A stretch of DNA of 64,000 bases. Source: Imperialibacter sp965651695. Lineage in GTDB: Bacteria; Bacteroidota; Bacteroidia; Cytophagales; Cyclobacteriaceae. Each line of letters opens with the position of its first letter. Within the stretch, counting starts at the first letter, position 1. This document shows positions 18,104 to 26,338 of the stretch, one piece after another. The stretch covers positions 62,001 to 126,000 of the forward strand of contig CBFGTI010000001.1 of NCBI GenBank assembly GCA_965651695.1. The letters run 5' to 3'. The notes beneath the pieces were generated by a model. It was given only the letters and a program-made list of their open reading frames with translations, was not told where the DNA came from and did not search any database. The position numbers were made by a program, and so were the translations under genes.

Positions 18104-19420
18104 ATGCTTCGCTACCTGCTTATCCGCATTTTTTCTTTTTTTCCGGCATTGCTCCTGGGCATTCTTGCCCTTTTCTTATTCCGGCAGCTTGGGCCGGGCA
18201 CCTCGCGCTGGGAGGAGGAAATTGAAACACAAGCGCTGCAATCCGGTGCCTACGATATCGTAAAACTGCAGCGGGCAAAAGCAGCAATCCGGCAGCAGCT
18301 GCAACTCGATCTACCTGCATTTTATATCAGCTTCCAGTCTGCGGCGCTGCCCGTCCATGCCGGCGCTACTTTTGAGCTCCATGAGCGGGAGTGGATACGC
18401 AAAGTAAGCGTAATGTCGGGCCAACCAAAGGCAACCATCGAGCTGGCTCTCGTGCTCAAAAATGCAAAACTTCATGAATGGAGCACAGCGGGCAGTTTAA
18501 GCGAGATCTTTGATCGGCAACAAATGGCTTTGAAAGACGCTTCTGCCGGAGCCCGGGCCACTGCCCGGCTATTGATACAACAAATACACCAGGAGGCCTC
18601 TCCGCGCAGGGCTTTCCTTCCACGGGTGGTATGGAATGGCACAGCCAACCAGTTTCACGCATGGTTAACCGACCTGGCTGGTGGAGATCTCGGCAAAAGC
18701 TGGAAAAATAATGAGGAAGTTTCGGCTGTAATCGCACGTGCTTTGCTTTATTCCATGCGTTTTACCTTGCCAGCATTTGTGCTCATCTTCGTCACTGCGT
18801 ACTGGGCAGTTAGCGCGATGGCCGGTCTCACGCCCCGGCTAAAACAAGCGGCGGACCGGCTGCTCTACTTTGTAGACCTGTTTCCGCTGTTCGGATGGAG
18901 CCTTTTATTGATGATCCTTTTTGCCAGTGGCATAGTATTCTCCTGGTTCCCATCTTATGTGGCGGGCAGCAGCCTTACCGGGGCCTCCTTCTGGCACCGT
19001 AACATCTGGCCCTATATTTTGCCGGTGGCGGCACTTTGGCTGGCATCGTTTCCTTACATTACCAAGCAAATCGATCAGGCGTTTGATAAAACCGCCCTTC
19101 AGCCTTTCGTTATTGCTGCCCATGCCCGGGGGCTTTCCGGCAAAACGGTCAGAGAAAAGTACCGCCTGCACTATGCACTGTTTCCGGCCATCACTTTGTC
19201 GGGCGAATATTTGCTGGCAGTGCTAAGCGGTGCATTGGTAGTGGAAGTGCTGTTTTCAATCCCGGGCATTGGCAAACTAATGACCGACGCCGTACTCACC
19301 GAAGATTTCCCTGTTGTTACGGGTATCGTGTTGTTGCTTATGGCTGCCCGTATGGCTTCCTACCTGCTCACCGACGTACTTTATTATTGGTTCGACCCAC
19401 GCATACGACTCGGCAAATGA
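18104..19420 (+). CDS. ABC transporter permease, DppB/OppB-like, with large periplasmic domain
   Basis: A protein of 438 residues from the ATG at 18104. The N-terminus LRYLLIRIFSFFPALLLG is typical of DppB-type permeases. A hydrophilic region of about 190 residues lies between the first and second membrane segments, much longer than in classical OppB. The permease core carries the EAA-type loop AARGLSGKTVREKY and a late VEVLFSIPGIGKLM segment typical of the family. It overlaps the next permease by four bases. No ATPase or binding-protein gene is adjacent, so partner subunits must be encoded elsewhere. The likely substrate is a peptide, by family only. Confidence 0.8.
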   Translation: MLRYLLIRIFSFFPALLLGILALFLFRQLGPGTSRWEEEIETQALQSGAYDIVKLQRAKAAIRQQLQLDLPAFYISFQSAALPVHAGATFELHEREWIRKVSVMSGQPKATIELALVLKNAKLHEWSTAGSLSEIFDRQQMALKDASAGARATARLLIQQIHQEASPRRAFLPRVVWNGTANQFHAWLTDLAGGDLGKSWKNNEEVSAVIARALLYSMRFTLPAFVLIFVTAYWAVSAMAGLTPRLKQAADRLLYFVDLFPLFGWSLLLMILFASGIVFSWFPSYVAGSSLTGASFWHRNIWPYILPVAALWLASFPYITKQIDQAFDKTALQPFVIAAHARGLSGKTVREKYRLHYALFPAITLSGEYLLAVLSGALVVEVLFSIPGIGKLMTDAVLTEDFPVVTGIVLLLMAARMASYLLTDVLYYWFDPRIRLGK

Positions 19421-20430
19421 CCGCAAGCCCAGTAAAAATCCGGCGTTGGCCATTTGCTATTTTAGGCTTCGTAGCTGCCATATCGGTTGCTTACCTGTTT
19501 CTGCCCTCTCTGCAAGCAGAAATTAACCTCCAGCTGCGCACCCGGCCTCCGGGCACAGGCAACTGGCTGGGAACCGATGCGTTGGGGCGCGATCTGCTGG
19601 CAGCGCTTGCCCAGGGCGCATCCCGGTCTATGGCTATCAGTCTGGGAGCTGGTATTGCGGCATCGCTAGTGGGCGTGTTAATCGGCAGTGTTTCTGCATT
19701 TTATGGCGACGATCGGCTGGGCATATCGTGGAGAGGAATAGCATTCGGACTGCTACTGGCCGTTGTGGTTCTTTACTTGCTGTTAGTTGTGTGGCCCGTT
19801 TCGTTGCTACAAGGCTCCTGGCATGCGGCAAGTTTTATCACGGCTGGGCTGTTGGGCGCAATTTGGCTTCTACACGGCATGGCGGCCAAAACGTTTACTT
19901 TCCGGAAACGATGGAGACTACCGCTCGACCAGCTTCTTCAGCGATTTACTGAAGTTTTTACGGTTATTCCAAGGCTTTACCTGATCGTATCGTTTGCCCT
20001 TATCGTGCCCCTCAATGTCTTTACCCTGGCACTTTTGCTCACTACTACCAGCTGGGTGGGTATCTCGCGGCTGGTGAGGGCAGAAATGATGCGGGTGCGC
20101 TCCATGCCCTACATTGAAGCAGCCAGAATAATGGGGCTGCCGGAGCATCGTATTTACTGGAAACATGCCTTGCCAAATTCTCTGGCACCGGTGGCCACGC
20201 AGGTGTGCTTTACCATGGCCGGGCTTTTAGTAACTGAATCCACACTGTCGTTTGTAGGCATTGGTGTGTCGCCCGAAGTTTTGAGCTGGGGCGGCATTGT
20301 TCATGGCTATCTCGAAAACCCGGGAGCATGGTGGCTGGCACTGTTTCCCGGACTGGTGATTTACGTGGTAGTAGTTAGTTTTCATGCCATTGGCAACGAC
20401 CTCGACAGGCGGTTTCATGCCTCTTCGTAG
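19417..20430 (+). CDS. ABC transporter permease, DppC/OppC-like
   Basis: A protein of 337 residues. The ATG at 19417 overlaps the upstream stop (ATGA), which decides the start over a TTG 30 bases upstream. Family features include the early GTDALGRDLLAALAQGASRS motif, which is characteristic of DppC permeases, the EAA loop EAARIMGLPEHRIYWKHALPN, and the late SWGGIVHGYL segment. It should form a heterodimer with the preceding permease. There is an extra pair of hydrophobic segments near residues 95-145. The ABC ATPases are missing from this locus. Confidence 0.83.
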   Translation: MTASPVKIRRWPFAILGFVAAISVAYLFLPSLQAEINLQLRTRPPGTGNWLGTDALGRDLLAALAQGASRSMAISLGAGIAASLVGVLIGSVSAFYGDDRLGISWRGIAFGLLLAVVVLYLLLVVWPVSLLQGSWHAASFITAGLLGAIWLLHGMAAKTFTFRKRWRLPLDQLLQRFTEVFTVIPRLYLIVSFALIVPLNVFTLALLLTTTSWVGISRLVRAEMMRVRSMPYIEAARIMGLPEHRIYWKHALPNSLAPVATQVCFTMAGLLVTESTLSFVGIGVSPEVLSWGGIVHGYLENPGAWWLALFPGLVIYVVVVSFHAIGNDLDRRFHASS

Positions 20431-20526
20431 ATCCACCCTCAGCTAAAAATCAGCTTTCCGCCTGATGTATGTCATGCTCTGGTGAATGCTGCATCGGCAC
20501 TTTTGTAGCGTGCAAAAACGTCTGTT

Positions 20527-20778
20527 ATGCTAAACCGTATCCCAAATCATCTCCTTTACCTCCCGCAGGCTCATGTGGCCTTTCACATGCTGCTCGAGGA
20601 AAAGTTTATCGACAAAAAGTCCAGCCAGGTAGAGGACCTGCCAATGGAAATCAAGTATGTCTTTATTCAACTGTCGTCGCTTGGCGTGGTTAATTTTACC
20701 GGCGACCGTATTGAGTTGGCAAACGGCATGGAAAGCTGGATGCAGGGCTTTTGGAAGGAAGTGAGCGTTTCGAAATAA
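20527..20778 (+). CDS. Small conserved-type protein of unknown function
   Basis: A protein of 83 residues, soluble and with no recognised domain. It reads like a small winged-helix or helical fold (HMLLEEKFIDKKSSQVEDLP and EIKYVFIQLSSLGVVNFTGD), but this is only an impression. A -7-like element (CACTTTTG) lies about 35 bases upstream of the ATG, consistent with its own promoter. It converges with the minus-strand gene that ends nine bases downstream. Confidence 0.55.
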   Translation: MLNRIPNHLLYLPQAHVAFHMLLEEKFIDKKSSQVEDLPMEIKYVFIQLSSLGVVNFTGDRIELANGMESWMQGFWKEVSVSK

Positions 20779-20786
20779 GTACGCTC

Positions 20787-21458
20787 CTACTTTTTGTTTT
20801 GCTTCAGCGACTTGATAAACTGCGCCCAGGCAAACGGGTTCAGGAGTGGGTTTGTTCTTGGCTGAAATCTGTCGGTCATGGCCATAAACTGCTGGTTGGT
20901 ATAGTACCGGTAGTTTTCAGAGGCGTCCATGCCAGTCCCTTGCATCATTTGCAGCAGCAAATCGCCCCGCAACGATTCCTCCATGTTGCGGTAATTTTGC
21001 TCGTCCGGAAGTTTAAGGGCCAGCACGGCCTGTTTGAAAAGCTCCTCAGTAGGGTAAGGCAAAATTTCCACCGGGGGCAAGTAAGTGGTATCGGCCAGCA
21101 ACTCAATTACCACGGTAAAATTATCGCCCTTGTCGTCGGGCACTATAAAGTTTTGCTTTTCGTACCCCACCGCACTAATTACCACACTATCGCCAACCAG
21201 TGCGGGCATAGAGAAATATCCATATACATTGGACGTGGTTCCACGCCCTGCCTTTGGCACATAAATATGCACACCAGGCACACCCGACACACTATCTTCG
21301 CCTAAAACCACCCCGGAAAACTGGATAACACGCCGTCCTCCCTGGGCGTACGACGCCTCATGAATTACCAGCACCAATAGGAAACAGATAAAAAAGGAAG
21401 AATATTTCAAAACAGACTTCAACAAACCTTTTATACTTTTGAATGGGAAACCAAACAA
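20787..21458 (-). CDS. Exported protein with carboxypeptidase-like regulatory domain
   Basis: About 223 residues. A hydrophobic segment (SSFFICFLLVLVIHEASYAQ) looks like a signal peptide. The following FSGVVLGEDSVSGVPGVHIYV and GYFSMPALVGDSVVISAVGYE are the hallmark of the CarboxypepD_reg-like beta-sandwich common in Bacteroidota. The C-terminal part is helical and unassigned. No in-frame ATG exists before the signal peptide, so the gene must start at a TTG (21458 or a nearby one), or the start is misread. Function unknown; such domains often sit in envelope-associated proteins. Confidence 0.7.
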   Translation of the reverse strand: MFGFPFKSIKGLLKSVLKYSSFFICFLLVLVIHEASYAQGGRRVIQFSGVVLGEDSVSGVPGVHIYVPKAGRGTTSNVYGYFSMPALVGDSVVISAVGYEKQNFIVPDDKGDNFTVVIELLADTTYLPPVEILPYPTEELFKQAVLALKLPDEQNYRNMEESLRGDLLLQMMQGTGMDASENYRYYTNQQFMAMTDRFQPRTNPLLNPFAWAQFIKSLKQNKK

Positions 21459-21557
21459 GCCCGAATAGTTGCAATTCGGCCTAAGCTACAAATTTATAGA
21501 TCAATTATACAGGTTTTTTGTTACTAGGAAAAGCCAGTATAGCTAACATTTGTTCCC

Positions 21558-21953
21558 ATGAGACTCAAGAATTTCAGTTTACAGTATGGCACTCAAATAT
21601 TCAAATCCTTCTCTGAGGAGGCCCGGGTGAGAATTCTTTTTTTACTTTTCAACCAGAAGGAGCTCTGTATTACTGATATAGAGCTAAGCCTGGATTTTAC
21701 ACAAACGAAAACTTCGCGGCATTTGTCGTATCTGAGAAATGCCGGGCTGGTAAATGTGAGAAAGGTTGACCAATACGTATTTTATTCAATCAAGGAGGAG
21801 GTTTCTGAAATCGTAAGCCAGATTTTTACATTTCTTCAAAAAGACGTAACCCTGCAGAAGGATCTTGAAACCTTCCGAATTTTATATTCAAACAGAGAGC
21901 TTGTTAAAAATAAGATGGAAAAACGGCTCACTAAAAGCCCCCTGTTACACTAA
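21558..21953 (+). CDS. ArsR-type winged-helix transcriptional regulator
   Basis: A protein of 131 residues. A helix-turn-helix at about residues 35-65 (ELCITDIELSLDFTQTKTSR then HLSYLRNAGLV) and a wing (VRKVDQYVFYSI) match the ArsR family. The classic metal-binding ELCVCDL motif is replaced by ELCITDIEL, so metal sensing is not supported. The TAA is immediately followed by the ATG of the HAD gene, so the two are co-transcribed and probably coupled. The target and signal are unknown. Confidence 0.82.
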   Translation: MRLKNFSLQYGTQIFKSFSEEARVRILFLLFNQKELCITDIELSLDFTQTKTSRHLSYLRNAGLVNVRKVDQYVFYSIKEEVSEIVSQIFTFLQKDVTLQKDLETFRILYSNRELVKNKMEKRLTKSPLLH

Positions 21954-22649
21954 ATGAAAAAGTATCAGCACATTTTTTTTGATCTGGACCACACCCTTTG
22001 GGACTACGACATGAATGCGAAGGAGGCTTTAGACGAGCTTTATCATTCGTATTCGCTGAAGAACTATAGGAAATTTTCGTCGCAACAGCTTTGCGATGGT
22101 TTTTTCCGAACCAATGCGGAGCTTTGGAGCCTCTACGACCTTGGAAAAATTGAAAGAGAGCACCTCCGGCAGGAGCGCTTTCGGTCCATTTTCAGAGACC
22201 TGGGCTTCGCAGATATGGATTTGGCTTTCCAGTTTGGGGAGGATTATCTGAACCTTTGCCCCCGAAAAAAAGCCGTACTGCCTGGTGCTATCGATTTGCT
22301 GGAGTATTTATCAGAAAAGTACACGATGCATGTGATAACCAATGGCTTTCACGACGTGCAATCAGTGAAACTTGAAAGTGCGGGGCTTTCAGGCTTTTTT
22401 GCCGAGGTAATTACCTCCGAAAGAGCTGGCGCCCGCAAACCCGCAAAGGAGATCTTTGAATATGCCCTGAAAGTAACAGGCGCTTCGAGGGACAGCTCCG
22501 TGATGATAGGCGACAACCTGGTGACAGACATCGCCGGCGCCCGGTTAGCCCAAATTGACCATGTGTACTTCAACCCAGGTAAAATGGCGCACTCGGAATC
22601 GGTTACGCTTGAAATTCATTCATTAGCCGAATTAATGGGCCATCTTTAA
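21954..22649 (+). CDS. HAD-superfamily phosphatase, YjjG-like nucleotidase
   Basis: A protein of 231 residues. Motif I is DLDHT (residues 10-14), motif II lies in VITNG, the motif III lysine is in GARKPAKEIF, and motif IV is IGDNLVTDIAG. The long helical cap between residues 20 and 95 and the overall layout match YjjG/YfnB-type 5'-nucleotidases that clear non-canonical nucleotides. The exact substrate is inferred from family only. It starts directly after the regulator stop codon. Confidence 0.85.
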   Translation: MKKYQHIFFDLDHTLWDYDMNAKEALDELYHSYSLKNYRKFSSQQLCDGFFRTNAELWSLYDLGKIEREHLRQERFRSIFRDLGFADMDLAFQFGEDYLNLCPRKKAVLPGAIDLLEYLSEKYTMHVITNGFHDVQSVKLESAGLSGFFAEVITSERAGARKPAKEIFEYALKVTGASRDSSVMIGDNLVTDIAGARLAQIDHVYFNPGKMAHSESVTLEIHSLAELMGHL

Positions 22650-22658
22650 ACGTTTTAG

Positions 22659-22666
22659 TAACTTCG
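22659..22666 (+). promoter_or_regulatory. Probable -7 element of pruA promoter
   Basis: TAACTTCG differs by one base from the Bacteroidota sigma-A -7 consensus TAnnTTTG and lies 40 bases before the pruA ATG. No convincing -33 TTTG is visible at the right spacing, so the call is tentative. Confidence 0.45.
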
Positions 22667-22705
22667 CAGCTCTTTTTACTCTCGTAAACAACATAACAAA
22701 ACAAG

Positions 22706-24331
22706 ATGTCATTAGCGGTATTTAAAACTCCCCAACCCAGAAATGAACCCGTACTGAGCTATGCACCCGGCACACCTGAGCGGGAATCTTTGCAGAAGAT
22801 GATCGCCGAGTTTCGTTCGAAAGAGATTGACGTGCCCATGTATATTGGCAGCGAAGAGGTTAGAACGGGTACAACCATCCGGATGAGTCCACCTCACGAC
22901 CACAAGCATACCCTGGGCTACTTCCACGAAGGAGATGCCAGCCACGTGGAGCAGGCCATCAATGCTGCACTTGGTGCCAAAAAGGCATGGTCGGAGATGA
23001 GCTGGGAGCACAGGGCAAGCATTTTCCTGAAGGCTGCCGAATTAATTGCGGGCCCCTATCGCGATAAAATTAACGCCGCTACTATGCTGGGGCAGTCGAA
23101 AAACCCTTTTCAGGCCGAAATAGACGCCGCTTGCGAGCTTATCGACTTTCTGCGGTTCAATGCCGCTTTCATGGTGGAGCTCTTTCAGCAGCAGCCGCTT
23201 TCGGCGCCGGGCACATGGAACCGCATGGACTACCGGCCGCTTGAGGGCTTCGTTTTTGCACTAACGCCATTCAATTTTACCTCTATTGCAGCCAATTTGC
23301 CCGCCTCACCTGCTCTTATGGGCAACACCGTAGTGTGGAAACCCGCCTACACCCAGGTATATTCGGCTAAAGTAATCATGGATGTTTTCTCAGAAGCCGG
23401 ATTGCCCGCCGGCGTCATCAACATGGTGATGGTAGACGGGCCGGTGGCTGGTGAGGTTATTTTTAACCATCCCGACTTCGCCGGGCTTCACTTTACCGGC
23501 AGCACCAAGGTTTTTCAGCAGCTGTGGAAAACCATTGGCCAGAACATTACCAGGTACAAAACTTACCCCCGCATTGTGGGCGAAACCGGCGGCAAAGACT
23601 TCATAATCGCTCATAAGTCGGCCAACGCCAAAGAAATTGCCACAGCTATTACCCGCGGAGCGTTCGAGTTTCAGGGGCAAAAATGTTCGGCAGCTTCAAG
23701 AGCTTATATCCCCGACAACCTGTGGGCCGAAGTAAAAACTCACCTGCTAAACGACCTTAAAACGATCAAAATGGGTGGCCCGGAAGACTTCAGCAATTTC
23801 TTCAATGCCGTAATCGACGAAAAGTCGTTCAAAAAGATAACTGGCTACATTGACGATGCCCGGGTGAGCCCCATGGTAGAAATAATAGCCGGTGGCAATT
23901 ACGATGGCAGCAAAGGATATTTTGTTGAACCTACCGTGCTGCTCTCCAAAGACCCCATGTATGTAACGATGTGCGAGGAAATATTCGGACCGGTAATCAC
24001 CATATATGTGTATCAGGCAGAACGATTCGAAGAAACGCTCGAATTGGTAGACAGCACGTCGCCCTACGCACTTACCGGGGCAATTTTTTCAAAAGACAGG
24101 TTCGCTATTGAACTGGCAATGAAAAAACTTATGAATGCGGCGGGAAATTTCTACATCAACGACAAACCTACAGGGGCTGTAGTAGGCCAGCAGCCTTTTG
24201 GTGGTACGCGGGGTTCAGGTACCAATGATAAGGCCGGCTCGCTACTCAACCTGATACGGTGGGTGCAGCCACGAACAATTAAAGAAACATTTGTGCCCCC
24301 GGTTGACTACCGGTACCCGTTTTTGAAATAG
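22706..24331 (+). CDS. pruA: L-glutamate gamma-semialdehyde dehydrogenase
   Basis: A protein of 541 residues, the length of stand-alone Delta-1-pyrroline-5-carboxylate dehydrogenases (Bacteroidota type). It oxidises glutamate semialdehyde to glutamate in proline breakdown. The catalytic cysteine is C327 in GQKCSAASRAY and the active-site glutamate is in VGETGGKDF. The C-terminal GQQPFGGTRGSGTNDKAG is diagnostic of this subfamily. It stands alone, without putA-type proline dehydrogenase nearby, and ends in a strong terminator. Confidence 0.95.
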   Translation: MSLAVFKTPQPRNEPVLSYAPGTPERESLQKMIAEFRSKEIDVPMYIGSEEVRTGTTIRMSPPHDHKHTLGYFHEGDASHVEQAINAALGAKKAWSEMSWEHRASIFLKAAELIAGPYRDKINAATMLGQSKNPFQAEIDAACELIDFLRFNAAFMVELFQQQPLSAPGTWNRMDYRPLEGFVFALTPFNFTSIAANLPASPALMGNTVVWKPAYTQVYSAKVIMDVFSEAGLPAGVINMVMVDGPVAGEVIFNHPDFAGLHFTGSTKVFQQLWKTIGQNITRYKTYPRIVGETGGKDFIIAHKSANAKEIATAITRGAFEFQGQKCSAASRAYIPDNLWAEVKTHLLNDLKTIKMGGPEDFSNFFNAVIDEKSFKKITGYIDDARVSPMVEIIAGGNYDGSKGYFVEPTVLLSKDPMYVTMCEEIFGPVITIYVYQAERFEETLELVDSTSPYALTGAIFSKDRFAIELAMKKLMNAAGNFYINDKPTGAVVGQQPFGGTRGSGTNDKAGSLLNLIRWVQPRTIKETFVPPVDYRYPFLK

Positions 24332-24342
24332 GTCCGCCTGTC

Positions 24343-24375
24343 GCCCCGGACTTCCGGGGCTATTCTATTATTTTA
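24343..24375 (+). terminator. Rho-independent terminator of pruA
   Basis: GCCCCGGA (24343-24350) pairs with TCCGGGGC (24353-24360) across a very short loop, followed by a T-rich tail (TATTCTATTATTTT). It begins 12 bases after the stop codon. Confidence 0.85.
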
Positions 24376-24378
24376 CTT

Positions 24379-24411
24379 AGTGCTGCGACGTAAAAAAGGA
24401 GCAGCACTTTT
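24379..24411 (+). terminator. Second hairpin with T tail after pruA
   Basis: AGTGCTGC (24379-24386) and GCAGCACT (24401-24408) form a perfect 8-bp stem with a 14-base A-rich loop and a short T run. It may back up the first terminator. The rest of the gap to 24500 shows nothing else. Confidence 0.5.
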
Positions 24412-24499
24412 CAATACTGCTGATCCTGGCGCAAAGTGATGGCAATTTTTTGTGCACAAAATGTTGCGAAAAAAGCTTCAGGCCCTCTTGCCTAGCCAG

Positions 24500-25603
24500 T
24501 TACTGCCATTCTGCTATTTTATGCTCCAGCTGTTTGTCAAGCTGGTGCACTTTTCCTCTTCGGTAGGTCACAAAGCCATGCTCGTGTGTCTCCAGCAGGT
24601 CGTCGTAAGGGCCGCGGGGGCTCAGCAGTTTTACCAGCACCGGGGAGGTTTCTATAAAAATGAAAAGCAGCATGATAAACAGGTTGGCCATCCTTATGGC
24701 ATCGTGTTTTTGGGCGAGCCGGTACAGTGCTTCCATTTGTAGCGCCATCCCACCCATTCCTGCCACATCAATGGCGGCTACTTCGCGGCCCTGGGCCAGC
24801 TGAAGAGAGTCGATCTCGCTACGGAGGGTGCCGATAATGGCCAGGTTCCTCTGCGACAGCTCGTTCAGCTCTTGCTGGGCTCGTAGTGCGTCGGCCTTTT
24901 TTACTGCGTATATGGGCCCCAGGTTGCGCTGGCGCGAACCGCCCGTGCCATCTGCCTCTTCCTGCGCTATTTTGGCAAGGGTATCTCTTGTGCGGGTTTT
25001 CTGTAGAATCTGCTCTTCAAGCATTGCTATCTCCCTTTCCCGGTCTAGAACTTGCGGTTGGTACCGTCCCCCGATCAATGCTTGCTGTGTGGCCAGCCTC
25101 TCCTCGCCAATTACGGCGAGCTCAGACTGTATTTCTGGCGAAAATATGCGCAACTCAAGAGGCCGCGCAATTACAATGGCAATCAAAATAGCCAACACCA
25201 ACCGGGGAAGCGCCATGAGCCACTCTTTACCGGTTTTATTTTGTTTTTTCATGCTCGATACAAGGAACCTGTCGAGGTTAAATATCATAAGGCCCCATAG
25301 CAAGCCAACCAGTATGGCACCCAGGTAAGTTTTAAAAATGGAAAAAATAGCAAAACCTCCACTGGTAGCCGCCAGCACTCCGGTAAAGAAAACCGTTCCG
25401 CCAATCGACGTGTATTTTGCCGATTCAGTAGGGCATCGTTTCAAAAGTGCAAAAGATGCTCCGGAACAAAACCAAAAAAAGTTCCGGACGGAATCCCGGA
25501 TGGTGTCCCGGGCGGAGTCCCGGGCGGAGCCTCTCCCCCTGCTTACTTCCCCGCTAACCGTCTCCCTGGCTGAGGGCTCATCTGCGTTCTTCATCTTCTC
25601 CAT
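24500..25603 (-). CDS. DUF4407 membrane protein with a repeat-bearing N-terminal extension
   Basis: A protein of 367 residues. Membrane segments lie near residues 65-85, 90-110, 125-150 and again near 320-340, separated by a long coiled coil (roughly 160-290, for example LDREREIAMLEEQILQK). This arrangement and motifs such as NFFWFCSGAS and NLDRFLVSSM match DUF4407, an inner-membrane family of unknown function. The first 40 residues are an extra tail with a four-residue repeat of the form ARDS/ARDT/IRDS. Homologues I can recall start near the NFFWF motif, so this extension seems specific. A hairpin in the 5' coding region (25460-25488) lies just after it. Confidence 0.75.
   Translation of the reverse strand: MEKMKNADEPSARETVSGEVSRGRGSARDSARDTIRDSVRNFFWFCSGASFALLKRCPTESAKYTSIGGTVFFTGVLAATSGGFAIFSIFKTYLGAILVGLLWGLMIFNLDRFLVSSMKKQNKTGKEWLMALPRLVLAILIAIVIARPLELRIFSPEIQSELAVIGEERLATQQALIGGRYQPQVLDREREIAMLEEQILQKTRTRDTLAKIAQEEADGTGGSRQRNLGPIYAVKKADALRAQQELNELSQRNLAIIGTLRSEIDSLQLAQGREVAAIDVAGMGGMALQMEALYRLAQKHDAIRMANLFIMLLFIFIETSPVLVKLLSPRGPYDDLLETHEHGFVTYRRGKVHQLDKQLEHKIAEWQ
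25489..25536. repeat. 12-bp tandem repeat inside the DUF4407 gene
   Basis: Four consecutive 12-mers, CGGAATCCCGGA, TGGTGTCCCGGG, CGGAGTCCCGGG and CGGAGCCTCTCC, share the core GGnGTCCCGG. On the coding (minus) strand they encode a four-residue unit (x)RD(S/T). The units are in frame, so copy-number change would not break the gene. Confidence 0.75.
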
Positions 25604-25710
25604 CGAAAATCATGTATGCGCTCTATAACGAAGTTTATCGCAAGAATGTTGTATAAACCAGAACCTTTTTATGCAAGGTACCGAGCCAGCATTGAATTCT
25701 CCGTATTGGT

Positions 25711-25855
25711 GGGTATTACAAATACCCCTTTCAGGTTATTTACACGCATCCACATTATGTGGTATTTAGTGCCACCAGCCGGAAAACCGAAGAGCATCAT
25801 AGTTGGCTAAACGTCGCATGCGTAAAATGCCGGTCTTCTTAGGCCGGCTTTTTTT
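25711..25855 (+). ncRNA. Candidate structured non-coding RNA ending in a terminator
   Basis: The 314-base gap 25604-25917 has no convincing gene. It contains a perfect hairpin GGGTATT/AATACCC with a 3-base loop (25711-25727), a second small hairpin CCACA/TGTGG (25750-25762), an 8-base palindrome CGCATGCG (25815-25822), and a terminator-like stem GCCGG (25829-25833) with CCGGC (25844-25848) followed by seven T. No plus-strand gene lies upstream that would need this terminator. A small RNA is one explanation; leader or decayed sequence is another. The promoter and 5' end are not identified. Confidence 0.35.
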
Positions 25856-25917
25856 CTGCATCATTGCTTGAGACGTTCAAAAGCTCTACTTTTAAACAAT
25901 ATCAAAACACTCATCAT

Positions 25918-26253
25918 ATGAAAAGAAAACAATTTGCTGCCAGCATTATGCTGTCGGTTCTCTTCACTATTCTTTCCTTTTTTCCCTCTGTTGCAGGCGC
26001 CATTGAGCCTATGAGCAAAGAGCAACTATCCGGGTTAACAGAAAAACAAGCAGAGGAAAGGGTAACACAGCTTTCAAACAGGGTGAATGAGATAAAAAAT
26101 ATGCAGCCCGAGAAGCTCCCCCGGGAAGAACGAAGGGAGATTAAAAGTGAAATGCGTCAGATAAAAAAAGAGCTGGATTTTTTGAATGACAGAGTGACTC
26201 TCTCTATCGGAGCCCTCATTATCATCATTTTACTTATCATTCTGATTTTCTAA
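25918..26253 (+). CDS. Small exported coiled-coil protein with C-terminal membrane anchor
   Basis: A protein of 111 residues from the ATG at 25918. A signal peptide (ending near PSVAGA) is followed by a charged coiled coil at residues 45-90 and a hydrophobic C-terminal helix (LIIIILLIILIF). This layout is frequent among Bacteroidota small proteins of unknown function. The frame is open 18 codons further upstream, but only the internal methionine gives a proper signal peptide. No enzyme motif is present. Role unknown; envelope-associated by inference. Confidence 0.68.
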   Translation: MKRKQFAASIMLSVLFTILSFFPSVAGAIEPMSKEQLSGLTEKQAEERVTQLSNRVNEIKNMQPEKLPREERREIKSEMRQIKKELDFLNDRVTLSIGALIIIILLIILIF

Positions 26254-26264
26254 AATAAGAAAGG

Positions 26265-26291
26265 CCCTATCCGAGAGCTACTTCGGTAGGG
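26265..26291 (-). terminator. Probable terminator of the minus-strand lipoprotein gene
   Basis: CCCTATCCGA (26265-26274) pairs with TCGGTAGGG (26283-26291) with one bulged base. Read on the minus strand it is followed by CCTTTCTTATTTT. It sits between two convergent genes and may serve both. Confidence 0.5.
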
Positions 26292-26338
26292 TCTGCTCCA
26301 CAATTCAGGATGATATCGAGTTCAGCAGAAATTTTCTA

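Noticed and set aside
20489..20510. A second sigma-54-like site (CGGCAC...TAGC) upstream of the small gene at 20527.
   Set aside because: It has GG-N10-GC but lacks TTGC and the T before GGCAC. The same bases are better read as a sigma-A -7 region (CACTTTTG).
25604..25660. A possible start of a decayed GIY-YIG nuclease gene (MYALYNEVYRKN).
   Set aside because: The similarity covers only about 12 residues, a stop follows at once, and neither the YIG half nor downstream motifs can be found in any frame.
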